64,000 nucleotides of DNA from Aurantimonas sp036549475 (GCF_036549475.1 NZ_JAZHLI010000025.1:1-64000); one strand, 5' to 3'; shown: positions 33,568-42,292, numbered from the stretch's first letter. Numbers and translations: made by a program. Notes: a model not told the origin generated them from the letters alone.

Positions 33568-34284
33568 TCAGACGGCCAACGGGGCTGTCCTCGACGGCAG
33601 CACGACGATCGGCGTGCCGTCGGGCACACGGTCGTAGAGGTCGATGACATCCTGGTTCAGGAGCCGGATGCAGCCCGACGAAACGGCCTTGCCGATCGAC
33701 CATTCCTGATGCGTACCGTGCAGGCGGTAGAGCGTGTCCTTGCCATCCTGGAAGATGTAGAGCGCCCGGGCGCTCAGCGGGTTTTCCAAACCGGGCGGCA
33801 TGCCGCCATTGGCGATCGAGTACGGCTCGAGCTCCGGCTGGCGTGCGACCATCTCGTCTGGCGGGGTCCATTTCGGCCATTTGCGCTTGTACTGCACTCG
33901 CGCGCGACCGGACCAGGAGAAGCCCTCCCGCCCGACGCCGATGCCGTAGCGCATCGCCGAGCCGTCGGCCTGCGTGAAAAAGAGATACTTTGCGTCGGTA
34001 TCGACGACCAGCGTGCCGGCCGGCTCATTGGTGGTATTGGGCACCTCCCTGCGCCAGAATGCTGGGTCGACCTTTGAGACATCGACGGCAGGCACGAAGA
34101 ACTGCTCGTTCGGCATCGCGTCATACATCATCGGGCGGGATGGCGCCGGAGGTGGAACCGCTGGGCTTGGTGCGACCAACTGGGTTCGAGGCGTGCTCAC
34201 GCAGCCCGAAAGCGCCAAGGCCGACAGGCCGAGCATGACATGACGACGCGAAAGCGCCGATCCGGCTGTGTCTGTTGGGGTCAA
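33568..34284 (-). CDS. L,D-transpeptidase (YkuD) lipoprotein
   Basis: The 238-residue protein has an export signal with a lipobox (LGLSALALSGC) and a preceding SRRH that could be a Tat motif. The YkuD catalytic domain is complete: LVVDTDAKYLFFTQ, YRLHGTHQEWSIGKAVSSGC with the active Cys in SSGCIRLLNQDV. It would cross-link peptidoglycan or attach lipoproteins in the periplasm. It lies 60 nt after the peroxiredoxin gene on the same strand, in a TetR-peroxiredoxin-LDT order. Confidence 0.88.
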   Translation of the reverse strand: MTPTDTAGSALSRRHVMLGLSALALSGCVSTPRTQLVAPSPAVPPPAPSRPMMYDAMPNEQFFVPAVDVSKVDPAFWRREVPNTTNEPAGTLVVDTDAKYLFFTQADGSAMRYGIGVGREGFSWSGRARVQYKRKWPKWTPPDEMVARQPELEPYSIANGGMPPGLENPLSARALYIFQDGKDTLYRLHGTHQEWSIGKAVSSGCIRLLNQDVIDLYDRVPDGTPIVVLPSRTAPLAV

Positions 34285-34344
34285 GGTGACGCCTCTCTTC
34301 TTGGACGAAGGATGCGACGCTTTCGGGCGTCGTTTTGCCGTGTA

Positions 34345-34878
34345 TCAGGCGGCAGCCGGAAGGGAACCGCGCACAGGATAGTCGTTCGCGAGGACAAACT
34401 TCAGCCCTCCCAGAAGATCGTCGAGGCGTGGCCGAGCGAAGGGTACATTCTGTAAATAGAGGGCGTAGATGCGGCCGTCCGGATAGACGACGGCGATGCC
34501 GGGTTCGGCGAACAGGTCGGGCTCGGGATCCTTCGCCTTGGTCGAGATGAACAGGCCCCAGGCGCGGGCGCTCTCTTCCGCAAGGCCATAGCCGACCGGT
34601 AGGTCGGCGATTTTCCATTCGTCGGACTGTCGTTTCGCTCGCTCGGCAGAATCCATCGATACGGCGTGCACTTCAATGCCGAGCGCGTCGAAGTCCGGGA
34701 GCTTTTCAGCAAGCTCCTGCATCTGGCTCTTGCAGATGGGGCAATGGACGCCGCGGTAGAAGAAGACGACGCTAAAGGACTTTGGGGTCACAACAGAGAG
34801 ATCGAGCGTTGGACCCGCGAGCGTCGAAACCTTGAGAGCGGGTGCGTGGTCCCCGGGGAGGGGAGTCGTGTGGTTCAT
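34345..34878 (-). CDS. Peroxiredoxin-like (AhpC/TSA) protein with CPIC motif, second copy
   Basis: A 177-residue thioredoxin-fold protein with FSVVFFYRGVHCPICKSQMQ (CPIC), VHAVSMDSAERA and LFAEPGIAVVYPDGRIYAL. It is a clear paralogue of the gene at 6953 and of the broken one at 17578. It lies 39 nt downstream of a TetR gene and so is probably repressed by it. Likely a cytoplasmic peroxide or disulfide reductase. Confidence 0.85.
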   Translation of the reverse strand: MNHTTPLPGDHAPALKVSTLAGPTLDLSVVTPKSFSVVFFYRGVHCPICKSQMQELAEKLPDFDALGIEVHAVSMDSAERAKRQSDEWKIADLPVGYGLAEESARAWGLFISTKAKDPEPDLFAEPGIAVVYPDGRIYALYLQNVPFARPRLDDLLGGLKFVLANDYPVRGSLPAAA

Positions 34879-34917
34879 GGTCTATTCCTTCAGGTTTGAG
34901 ACGATCCCGCGTGTTGA

Positions 34918-35541
34918 TCAGCCTTCGGTGGGTGTGGCCGGCGCTTCCGCACGCCGGGACGGCGACGGTGCCAGCATGGCGATCTGACTGTCGGAGAGCG
35001 CCTTGAGATAGCCAGCGCCCGAGACCGTGCGCGACATCACCCGAATGGAGACGATGGTCCCTAATATCGCCTTGGCGAAGACGCTCGCGTCCAGGCTGTC
35101 CGAAATCGATCCGTCGGCCTGTCCACGCAGCAGGACGCGATGAAGGGCGTCCTCCACTTCGCGAAGTCCCGACGCGACATCCTCGCCGAGTTCGGCATCG
35201 TGAGCCGCGACCTCCGCGGCGGAATTGACGAGAAGACAGCCGTCGCGGCTTCGCGACGAGGATTCGACAATGGCATTGAGGAACGTCTCAATCGCCTCAC
35301 GAGGCGACGTGCTCGCATCCAGAAGGGTCACACGGCGGCGGCTCGACTGGTCGAGGTAGCGCTGGAGCGATCGCTTGAAGAGGGAGCGCTTGTCACCGAA
35401 CGCATTGTAGAAGCTTGCCGAACTCATCCCCATTGCCTTCTCGAGATCGCGCACGGAGGTCGCGGTGTAGCCGTACGCCCAGAAGCGAGCGACCGCCCTG
35501 TCCAGGACTTCGTCTTCGTCAAAGCTTCTGTTTCGTCCCAT
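34918..35541 (-). CDS. TetR-family regulator of the redox cluster
   Basis: A 207-residue TetR protein: RFWAYGYTATSVRDLEKAMG and MSSASFYNAFGDKRSLFKR form the HTH; the ligand domain has SRDGCLLVNSAAEVAAHDAE, with a Cys in the same place as the paralogue at 16943. ATG at 35541 gives the usual MGRNRSFDEDEVL start; ten codons upstream are non-typical. It heads TetR-peroxiredoxin-LDT and is divergent from a thioredoxin operon, with a 24-bp palindrome between. Confidence 0.87.
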   Translation of the reverse strand: MGRNRSFDEDEVLDRAVARFWAYGYTATSVRDLEKAMGMSSASFYNAFGDKRSLFKRSLQRYLDQSSRRRVTLLDASTSPREAIETFLNAIVESSSRSRDGCLLVNSAAEVAAHDAELGEDVASGLREVEDALHRVLLRGQADGSISDSLDASVFAKAILGTIVSIRVMSRTVSGAGYLKALSDSQIAMLAPSPSRRAEAPATPTEG

Positions 35542-35597
35542 CACGCGATTTCCCGAGTCGATCACGACCACGGCATGGGGCCGTTCGTGTGCTTGTT

Positions 35598-35621
35598 ATT
35601 TTGGACCGAACGATCCAAAAT
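35598..35621. promoter_or_regulatory. Palindromic operator between TetR and thioredoxin genes
   Basis: A 24-bp dyad with perfect outer arms ATTTTGGA and TCCAAAAT around a CG-rich centre. It lies midway between the divergent starts (57 nt from TetR, 34 nt from thioredoxin), the classical place for a TetR operator controlling both directions. Confidence 0.65.
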
Positions 35622-35654
35622 CCAAGTCCCCTGACCATCGATCGAGGAAAAAAG

Positions 35655-36062
35655 ATGCTCGTCACCACTCTTCGTTCCGCCGCGGCGGCGCTCGTCCTGA
35701 CCGTCGCATCAATCGCACCCCACCTCGCGTTGGCGGCCGAGATCGTGCCTTTCGAGACAGCGGCCTTTGAGAAGGCACAAGCCGACGGCAAGGCGATCGT
35801 CGTCGACATCGCGGCCCCCTGGTGCCCGACCTGTGCCACGCAGAAGCCGATCATCGAAAAGCTCGCGGCCGACCCCGCTTACGCCGACATGCAGATCTTC
35901 CATGTCTCGTTCGACGACCAGAAGGACGTGGTCCGAGCCCTCGACGCGCGGATGCAGTCGACGCTGATCGCCTTCGACGGCGAAAGGGAAACGGCGCGCT
36001 CGGTCGGCGACACCAACCCCGATTCGATCGCTGCCCTGTTCGCGTCAACCAAGGGCCAGTGA
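35655..36062 (+). CDS. Periplasmic thioredoxin-family protein
   Basis: A 135-residue precursor: signal peptide to about LALAAE (residue 28), then a thioredoxin fold with IVVDIAAPWCPTCATQKP carrying the WCPTC active site. ATG at 35655 follows GAGGA. Next to it, 76 nt downstream, is ccdA, which would supply electrons across the membrane. It probably keeps periplasmic disulfides reduced or resolves sulfenic acids, opposite a TetR-peroxiredoxin operon. Confidence 0.87.
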   Translation: MLVTTLRSAAAALVLTVASIAPHLALAAEIVPFETAAFEKAQADGKAIVVDIAAPWCPTCATQKPIIEKLAADPAYADMQIFHVSFDDQKDVVRALDARMQSTLIAFDGERETARSVGDTNPDSIAALFASTKGQ

Positions 36063-36138
36063 ACGCAGCTCTTGCCGTTGCCGCCTCCGGCGATCACGCG
36101 ACCCGACGTGAGATCCCGTTGACGCACTAGGAGAACCC

Positions 36139-36852
36139 ATGACGACGCTGCTCGCCCTCCTCGCCGGCGTACTGTCCACGCTGTCGCCGTGCGTCCTGCC
36201 GCTTCTGCCCGTCGTTCTGGGAACAGCGGTGTCTCAGCACAGGCTCGGCCCCGCGGCGCTGGCCGCAGGTCTAGCCATCTCGTTCGTCGTGATCGGCCTC
36301 TTCGTAGCGTTGGTCGGCTTTTCGATCGGCCTCGACCTCGATGTTTTCCGGACCATTGGCGGATTCGTGCTCGTTGGCATCGGTGCCGTCTTGCTGGTGC
36401 CTCAGCTCCAGACGCGGCTGGCGACGGCGGCGAGCCCCGTCGGTACCTGGACGGAGCGCCGTTTCGGCGGGTTCGAATCCGGCGGGCTTCGGGGGCAGTT
36501 CATGATCGGACTGCTTCTCGGAGCGGTATGGAGCCCCTGCGTCGGGCCCACACTTGGCGCTGCCTCGATGATGGCCGCGCGCGGCGAGAACCTCGGACAG
36601 GTTACTCTCACCATGCTGGCCTTCGGCATCGGGGCGGCCCTGCCCCTGCTCGTGCTGGGCGCTCTGTCGCGCGAGGCGCTGTTGCGTTGGCGCGGGCGCC
36701 TGCTCGGCGCTGGCAAGGGCGGCAAGATGATCCTCGGCGCGGTGCTGGTGACTGTCGGGATCCTGGTGATCTCCGGCCTCGACAAGCAGGCCGAGGCGGC
36801 CATCGTCGCAGCGTCGCCGCAGTGGCTGACCGACTTGACCACCCGGTTTTGA
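36139..36852 (+). CDS. ccdA: Cytochrome c biogenesis/thiol-disulfide transporter CcdA
   Basis: A 237-residue, six-helix inner-membrane protein. The paired cysteines appear in LSTLSPCVLPLLPVVLG and LLLGAVWSPCVGPTLGAAS, the CcdA/DsbD-beta signature. It moves reducing equivalents from cytoplasmic thioredoxin to periplasmic partners such as the thioredoxin-like protein just upstream. The gene order thioredoxin-ccdA-flavoprotein reductase suggests a complete electron route. Confidence 0.9.
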   Translation: MTTLLALLAGVLSTLSPCVLPLLPVVLGTAVSQHRLGPAALAAGLAISFVVIGLFVALVGFSIGLDLDVFRTIGGFVLVGIGAVLLVPQLQTRLATAASPVGTWTERRFGGFESGGLRGQFMIGLLLGAVWSPCVGPTLGAASMMAARGENLGQVTLTMLAFGIGAALPLLVLGALSREALLRWRGRLLGAGKGGKMILGAVLVTVGILVISGLDKQAEAAIVAASPQWLTDLTTRF

Positions 36853-36887
36853 GCGTTGGACCGCGGTTGCAACAGGAGGAACCGGGT

Positions 36888-38321
36888 TTGAGCGACGGCA
36901 GTGGATACGACGTCTGCGTTGTCGGCGCCGGATCCGGCGGGCTCTCGATTGCCGCCGGAGCGGCGCAACTCGGTTTGCGGACGATCTTGATCGAAGCAGG
37001 ACGGATGGGGGGCGACTGCCTGAACACCGGTTGTGTGCCGTCTAAGTCGCTGCTGGCTGCTGGCAAGCTGATGCATGCACACCGCTCCCCACATTTGGCC
37101 GGCGTGCCTGCGCATTTGTTCGAGACCGACCGTTCTGCGGTTAACACACACGTTCGCGGCGTGATCGATGCGATCGAACCACATGACTCGGTCGAACGCT
37201 TCGAGGGCCTCGGGGTTCGCGTCGTCCGGGGGCGGGCCAGCTTTCTCGATGAACGCAGCCTCACCGTCTCCGGCGAGATTGTCCGTGCGCGTGACATTGT
37301 TCTGGCGGTCGGCTCCCGTGCCGCCATACCACCGATCCCCGGGCTGGATCCCCGGCGCGTCTTGACGAACGAGAGCCTCTTTGACGTCGACATCGTGCCG
37401 GAGCATCTCGTCATCGTTGGTGGCGGTCCAATCGGGATCGAGATGGCGCAAGCGCATCGCCGCCTCGGATCCCGTATCACCCTCGTTACACAAGGCCGGA
37501 TCCTGCCGAAGGACGAGCCGGAACTCGTCGACGTTGTGCGCCGGTGCCTCTTGGGGGAGGGGATCGTGATCATCGAGAACGCCGAAGTCCGCTCCGTTCG
37601 ACACGAGGCGAACGGACACGTCGTCGAGGTTGTCCATGGGGAATCGACGCGTAGCTTCGCGGCCTCCCACCTCCTTGTCGCTACGGGCAGGACGGTGAAC
37701 ATCGAGGGGCTGGCACTCGAGCGTGCCAACGTCGAGTTCGGCCCCGAGGGCATCCACACGGATAGGCGCTTGCGGACCACGAACCGCCACATCTACGCCG
37801 TGGGCGACTGCCTGGGGGGTCCGCAGTTTACGCATATCGCTGGCTACCAATCCGGGATCGTGATCCGGAACCTGGCATTACGTATTCCTGCCAAGGTCGA
37901 CTACGGCGCCTTGCCGTGGGTTACCTATACCGATCCCGAGTTGGCCCATGTGGGCCTGACGCTGACCGAGGCGAACCAGCGTTATGGCGACAGGGTGCGG
38001 ACCGTCGTCAAGACCCTGGACAATCTCGACCGGGCCGTCGCGGAAGGCCGCAACGAGGGAATGCTGAAGATTGTTGCCTTGCCTGACGGCCGGGTCCTCG
38101 GCTGCTCGATCGTCGCTCCCGGGGCTGGAGAACTGATCGGGCTATGGTGCCTCGCCATCACCAAGGGTCTGAAGCTGAAGGATATCGCCTCGCTCGTGCT
38201 GCCTTATCCGACGCTGTCTGAACTCTCCAAGCAAGCGGCAGGAGAATGGTATCGGCCGAGGCTCTTCAGCGAGCGCACACGCCAGCTTGTAACGTTGCTG
38301 CGCAAGCTTCCGAACTGGTGA
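36888..38321 (+). CDS. Dihydrolipoamide dehydrogenase/mercuric reductase-like flavoprotein
   Basis: A 477-residue flavoprotein: VCVVGAGSGGLSIAAGAAQL (FAD), GGDCLNTGCVPSKSLLAAG (redox pair), LVIVGGGPIGIEMAQAHRRL (NAD(P)), IYAVGDCLGGPQFTHIAGYQ, and a C-terminal domain with LPYPTLSELSKQAAGEW. The usual His-Glu is replaced by the YPTLSE form found in a subgroup often annotated mercuric-reductase-like; no vicinal C-terminal Cys. I chose TTG at 36888 because AGGAGGA lies 7 nt upstream. It follows ccdA and is followed by a TVP38-type gene, a common pairing for this subgroup. Confidence 0.85.
   Translation: MSDGSGYDVCVVGAGSGGLSIAAGAAQLGLRTILIEAGRMGGDCLNTGCVPSKSLLAAGKLMHAHRSPHLAGVPAHLFETDRSAVNTHVRGVIDAIEPHDSVERFEGLGVRVVRGRASFLDERSLTVSGEIVRARDIVLAVGSRAAIPPIPGLDPRRVLTNESLFDVDIVPEHLVIVGGGPIGIEMAQAHRRLGSRITLVTQGRILPKDEPELVDVVRRCLLGEGIVIIENAEVRSVRHEANGHVVEVVHGESTRSFAASHLLVATGRTVNIEGLALERANVEFGPEGIHTDRRLRTTNRHIYAVGDCLGGPQFTHIAGYQSGIVIRNLALRIPAKVDYGALPWVTYTDPELAHVGLTLTEANQRYGDRVRTVVKTLDNLDRAVAEGRNEGMLKIVALPDGRVLGCSIVAPGAGELIGLWCLAITKGLKLKDIASLVLPYPTLSELSKQAAGEWYRPRLFSERTRQLVTLLRKLPNW
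38290..38315 (+). promoter_or_regulatory. GTAAC-N17-CGAA motif copy 4 (proposed ECF promoter, inside upstream gene end)
   Basis: GTAAC at 38290-38294 and CGAACT from 38312, spacer 17 nt. It overlaps the last codons of the reductase gene, so chance coding sequence is possible. It lies 56 nt before the preferred ATG of the TVP38-DUF547 gene, a distance close to that of copies 2 and 5. Confidence 0.35.
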
Positions 38322-38370
38322 GCGAGACGTGATGTCTGTCGCTCATGTCGTCAAACGAAAGGTGTTGTCC

Positions 38371-39813
38371 ATGTCTCTTCGCGGATGGATCCTCCTCGTT
38401 GTCCTGGGGGCGCTCACGTTGGGTGCCTATGGCGCGGGAATTTCCGACGTCCTCAACATTGAGGCGGTGAAGGCTCGGCGGGGCGATTTCCTGTCCGCCG
38501 TGGAGGCTCACCCGTTCTGGTCCGCCAGCGCCTTCTTCCTCGCCTATGCCATCGTGGTGGCTCTCTCGCTGCCTGCCGCGTCGGTCATGACACTGCTGGG
38601 CGGATTCATGTTCGGCACAGTCCTTGGCGGCTCGCTGGTGGTGGTCGCCGCGACTCTCGGGGCGACTATCCTGTTCCTGGTGGCGCGATCGTCGCTCGGC
38701 GGAGCCCTGCGCGACAAAGCCGGTCCCTTTGCCGCACGCGTGTCGTCGAACTTTCAGGCCAATGCCTTCGAGTACCTGCTGTTCATGCGGATCGTCCCGA
38801 TATTCCCTTTCTTCGTGGTGAACGTCGTCCCCGCGTTGTTCGGCATGCACTTGCGGGCATTCGCGTTGGCGACTCTCGTGGGGATCATCCCCGGCACCTT
38901 CGTCTACGCACATCTCGGGCGGGAACTTGGAACGATTTCCAGCCTTGGAGACCTTCTGTCGGTGGATGTCCTTGTGGCCTTCACGCTGCTCGGGTTGATT
39001 GCCCTCCTTCCCGTCGCATACCGAAAATGGAAGTCTGTGCGGTCTGGCCCCGCAGTTCCCGTCGCGCTGCTCGCGCTTGCGCTGTCGGCTGGCTTCGCTC
39101 CGGATGCAAACCAGGCAAGGGCGGCGGACGCACAGTACGACCGCTTCGTCGAGGTCTATGGCAGCCTGCTGGATGATCACGTTCGGCCTGCCCGGAAGAG
39201 CGGCATCACCTATGCGGGTGTCGACTACGTCGCCTGGCGAAAGGACCCCCGGCATGCCGAAGCGCTGGCGGTCCTGCTGGCTTCAAATCCAGCGATGGCT
39301 GGTTCACGCGCCGAGAAGCTCGCCTATTGGATAAACGCCTACAACTTTCTGACCGTCGACCTCATCGTCCGGGAGGGCGAGGCCCAGTCGATCAAGAACC
39401 TCGGCGGTATCTTCTCCAGTCCCTGGAAGAGTTTCCAGTGGCCAGTCGGTGGAGGGCAGCGAAGCCTCGATGACATCGAGCATGGGATCATTCGCAAACT
39501 CGGCGAACCGCGGATCCACTTCGCGGTGAATTGCGCGGCGATCTCCTGCCCCGATCTCCGCGGAGAGCCCTATGCGGCCGCGACCCTCGATAGTCAGCTC
39601 GCCGAGCAGGTCGCAAGGACGTTCGCCAATCCCACGAAAGGCTACGCCGCCAACGGCAAGTCTGTCTGGGTCAGCAAAGTGATGGACTGGTACGGAAATG
39701 ATTTCAACGGTGGCGCCGTCGCGACGTGGATCCGGGAAAACGCTCCGGTCAACATGCCGTCCGGAGCGAGGGTTGGTTTCTTTGCCTACGACTGGGCGCT
39801 GAACGACCTCTGA
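38371..39813 (+). CDS. TVP38/TMEM64-DUF547 fusion protein
   Basis: About 480 residues. The N-terminal half is a VTT/TVP38 membrane domain (VALSLPAASVMTLLGGFMFG, ATLGATILFLVARSSLGG, FEYLLFMRIVPIFPFFVVN). After a helix and an AXA-like site (ANQARAADAQYD), the C-terminal half is a DUF547 domain (EKLAYWINAYNFLTVDLIV, HFAVNCAAISCPDLRGEPY, VSKVMDWYGNDF). DUF547 normally occurs as a separate secreted protein. ATG at 38371 with AAAGGTG upstream is preferred; ATG at 38329 is the alternative. The fusion implies that a periplasmic DUF547 unit works with the membrane VTT unit. Confidence 0.83.
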   Translation: MSLRGWILLVVLGALTLGAYGAGISDVLNIEAVKARRGDFLSAVEAHPFWSASAFFLAYAIVVALSLPAASVMTLLGGFMFGTVLGGSLVVVAATLGATILFLVARSSLGGALRDKAGPFAARVSSNFQANAFEYLLFMRIVPIFPFFVVNVVPALFGMHLRAFALATLVGIIPGTFVYAHLGRELGTISSLGDLLSVDVLVAFTLLGLIALLPVAYRKWKSVRSGPAVPVALLALALSAGFAPDANQARAADAQYDRFVEVYGSLLDDHVRPARKSGITYAGVDYVAWRKDPRHAEALAVLLASNPAMAGSRAEKLAYWINAYNFLTVDLIVREGEAQSIKNLGGIFSSPWKSFQWPVGGGQRSLDDIEHGIIRKLGEPRIHFAVNCAAISCPDLRGEPYAAATLDSQLAEQVARTFANPTKGYAANGKSVWVSKVMDWYGNDFNGGAVATWIRENAPVNMPSGARVGFFAYDWALNDL

Positions 39814-39832
39814 GAAGGGGTGAAGGATACCC

Positions 39833-40444
39833 ATGCTGGATCACCGTATTGTCCCGTTGCAGAATCGGATCCTCGTTCCTGTCGCACGCGTCCTGGCGGC
39901 CAGGGGTGTTCGCGCCGACACGCTGTCATGGGCGGGATTTGGCTTTGGCGTTGCGGCGTTCTTCCTGATCGCGGCAAGCTTCTATGCATTCGGGCTCGTG
40001 GCGATCGCAGCCAACCGTTTGTTGGATGGTCTCGACGGAAGCGTCGCCCGTGCCACGCACCCGACAGACCGGGGAGCGTTCCTCGACATCGTGTTGGATT
40101 TCGTCTTCTACGCGTTGGTGCCCCTCGGCTTCGCGATTGCCGATGCCGAAGCGAACGCATTGCCGGCCGCCGTGTTAATTGCATCCTTCGTCGGGACCGG
40201 CAGCAGCTTCCTTGCGTTCTCGCTGCTGGCGGAGCGACGAGGACTTTGCTCGACGCGGTTTCCGTCAAAGGGGCTCTATTACCTCGGCGGCTTGGCGGAG
40301 GGGGCTGAGACGATTGCGGTGTTCGTCGTCATGTGCCTCTTCCCCTCGTACTTCGCCGCTCTGGCCTATGGCTTCGCATTGGTGTGCGCGCTGGCAACCG
40401 TCTTGCGCTGGCGTCACGGGCTCACCGTTCTTGCCGGGACCTGA
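39833..40444 (+). CDS. CDP-alcohol phosphatidyltransferase family protein
   Basis: A 203-residue membrane enzyme with the family signature D-x2-DG-x2-AR...G-x3-D-x3-D, seen as LLDGLDGSVARATHP then DRGAFLDIVLDFVFY. It joins an alcohol head group to a CDP-activated lipid or similar donor; the acceptor is unknown. About six helices. Start 19 nt after the fusion gene. Together with a VTT-DUF547 protein it hints at membrane-lipid remodelling under redox stress (inference). Confidence 0.87.
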   Translation: MLDHRIVPLQNRILVPVARVLAARGVRADTLSWAGFGFGVAAFFLIAASFYAFGLVAIAANRLLDGLDGSVARATHPTDRGAFLDIVLDFVFYALVPLGFAIADAEANALPAAVLIASFVGTGSSFLAFSLLAERRGLCSTRFPSKGLYYLGGLAEGAETIAVFVVMCLFPSYFAALAYGFALVCALATVLRWRHGLTVLAGT

Positions 40445-40563
40445 CACCCTGGACTGGTTCATTGAAACATGTGCCTCCAGAGGGTGTTCGGCACATGACA
40501 GGCGATACCCTCCGCCGGCGGGCGGACGATGCCCTTCGAGACACCTACAGATGGAGGACTACT

Positions 40564-41262
40564 GTGATCTCATCGCGTACCGCACCGGTCATCGTCTTCG
40601 ACGTCAACGAGACGCTGCTCGACATTACGGTCCTCGAGCCGCTGTTCGCCAGACTCTTCTCCGACGCGTCGGTGATGCGCGAATGGTTCGCACAGTTGAT
40701 CCTCTATTCAGAGGCCATCTGTCTTTCCGGTCGCTATGTGCCGTTCGGCCAGATCGCCGCGGGTGTCCTGAAGATGGTGGGGCAGACCCGGGGCGTTTCA
40801 GTCGGTTCGGCCGACCTTGACGAACTGCGCGCGACGCTCGCCAACATGCCGGCACATCCGGACGCGGCCCCCGCTCTTGGCACGTTGAAGACCGCGGGGT
40901 TTCGGCTGGTCACCCTGACAAACTCTCCGCCTGCGGATTCGCCCACTCCGCTGGAGCGCGCCGGCCTCGCTGACTTCCTCGACGCGTCATACAGCGTCGA
41001 CACGGTTCGCCGGTACAAACCGGCACCCGAGACCTACCGGATGGTCGCCGAAGCCGAAGGTGCCGAAACCGCCGATCTTTGCATGGTGGCCTGCCATGTG
41101 TGGGATACCATTGGAGCGCAGGCCGCCGGGTGCCTCAGTGCTCTGGTGACGCGACCGGGCAACGCGGTCCTGGAAGTGGGCGAGATCCCCGTTCCTGACA
41201 TAGTTGGCCCGGACCTCAAGGTGGTTGCGCACGAGATCGTTAATCGATGGTCGGTGCTGTGA
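40564..41262 (+). CDS. Haloacid dehalogenase type II-like hydrolase
   Basis: A 232-residue HAD protein: VIVFDVNETLLDITVLEPLF (nucleophile Asp and cap start), RLVTLTNSPPADSPTPLERA (motif II), VRRYKPAPETYRMVAEAEG (motif III Lys). The type II dehalogenases hydrolyse 2-haloacids, but the last motif here (CMVACHVWDTIGAQAAG) is typical, so the assignment as (S)-2-haloacid dehalogenase-like is good though the substrate is unproven. GTG at 40564 has GGAGG upstream; the frame runs open further left as a shadow. Confidence 0.85.
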   Translation: MISSRTAPVIVFDVNETLLDITVLEPLFARLFSDASVMREWFAQLILYSEAICLSGRYVPFGQIAAGVLKMVGQTRGVSVGSADLDELRATLANMPAHPDAAPALGTLKTAGFRLVTLTNSPPADSPTPLERAGLADFLDASYSVDTVRRYKPAPETYRMVAEAEGAETADLCMVACHVWDTIGAQAAGCLSALVTRPGNAVLEVGEIPVPDIVGPDLKVVAHEIVNRWSVL

Positions 41263-41503
41263 CGGCAAAGTTCTGCCGAGCGTGATGATGCAGGTAAGGC
41301 TCCAGACTACCGGGCCCGGAGGGATGACGCCAGGCAAGAGGTGTTCATTCACATTCGAACGCCCCAATCCTCGGCGAACTCGCTCGGAACCTGGCAATCC
41401 GAACGTCGTCGGGTGCGAAGAAAGAGCCATGCGTCACGCAGCGCAACTTCATATCCGCAAACAGGCCGAAGGCCGCTGAATTGAAACAATGGGAGGACAC
41501 TCC

Positions 41504-42250
41504 ATGGCGCTGAACGAACGGCAAGAGGCGCTCTGCGCCGGAAACCCGGCGGAGTTCTCCGGTCTCTCGGCGGTGATCCTGAATTGCACACTCAAGCGGG
41601 CGGACGAGCCCAGCCATACCGAACTGCTTCTGACGGTACCGGCCGAGATCATGCGGCGTGTCGGCGTCACGGTCGAGATTATCCGGCCGTCGGGCATGCC
41701 CATCGCCTTTGGCGTGCAGCCCGACATGACTGAGCATGGCTGGCCGGAAGACGCCTGGCCAGGCATCTGGAAGAAGATCGCCGCCGCCGACATCCTGATC
41801 CTCGGCACGCCCATCTGGCTCGGCGAAGAGAGCTCGGTCTGCCGGCTGATGATAGAGCGGCTCTATGCCATGTCGGCGGAGTTGAACGACAAGGGGCAGT
41901 CGAGCTTCTACGGCAAGGTCGGCGGCGTCGTCGTCACCGGCAACGAGGACGGTATCAAGCACGTGGCGATGTCGATCCTCTATGCGCTCCAGCATCTCGG
42001 CTATACGATCCCGCCGCAAGCCGATTGCGGCTGGATCGGCGAGGCGGGGCCGGGGCCGTCCTACGGCGACGACGGCGCCGGGTTCGACAACGATTTCACC
42101 CAGCGCAACACCACGATCATGACCTGGAACCTGTTGCACATGGCCCGGATGCTGAAGGCGGCGGGCGGGTTGCCCAACCATGGCAACGACCGCCGCGCTT
42201 GGAAGGCCGGGTGCCGTTTCGGCTACGAGAATCCCGAGCACCGGGCCTGA
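41504..42250 (+). CDS. Flavodoxin-fold NAD(P)H-dependent oxidoreductase
   Basis: A 248-residue flavodoxin-like protein: SAVILNCTLKRADEPSHTEL (phosphate-binding start), then ADILILGTPIWLGEESSVC and VGGVVVTGNEDGIKHVAMSI (FMN contacts). It matches NADPH-dependent FMN reductases/quinone reductases of about 200-250 residues. ATG at 41504 with GGAGGA upstream. Convergent with an AhpD-like gene. Probably a cytoplasmic quinone or flavin reductase. Confidence 0.82.
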   Translation: MALNERQEALCAGNPAEFSGLSAVILNCTLKRADEPSHTELLLTVPAEIMRRVGVTVEIIRPSGMPIAFGVQPDMTEHGWPEDAWPGIWKKIAAADILILGTPIWLGEESSVCRLMIERLYAMSAELNDKGQSSFYGKVGGVVVTGNEDGIKHVAMSILYALQHLGYTIPPQADCGWIGEAGPGPSYGDDGAGFDNDFTQRNTTIMTWNLLHMARMLKAAGGLPNHGNDRRAWKAGCRFGYENPEHRA

Positions 42251-42292
42251 GCCGGAGGGGAGCCGACCTCGCGGCTCTCTCCAGCCGCCGTC

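Noticed and set aside
36402..37850. 482-codon minus-strand frame opposite ccdA and reductase genes
   Set aside because: GC-rich antisense shadow; the plus strand holds complete FAD and CcdA motifs.
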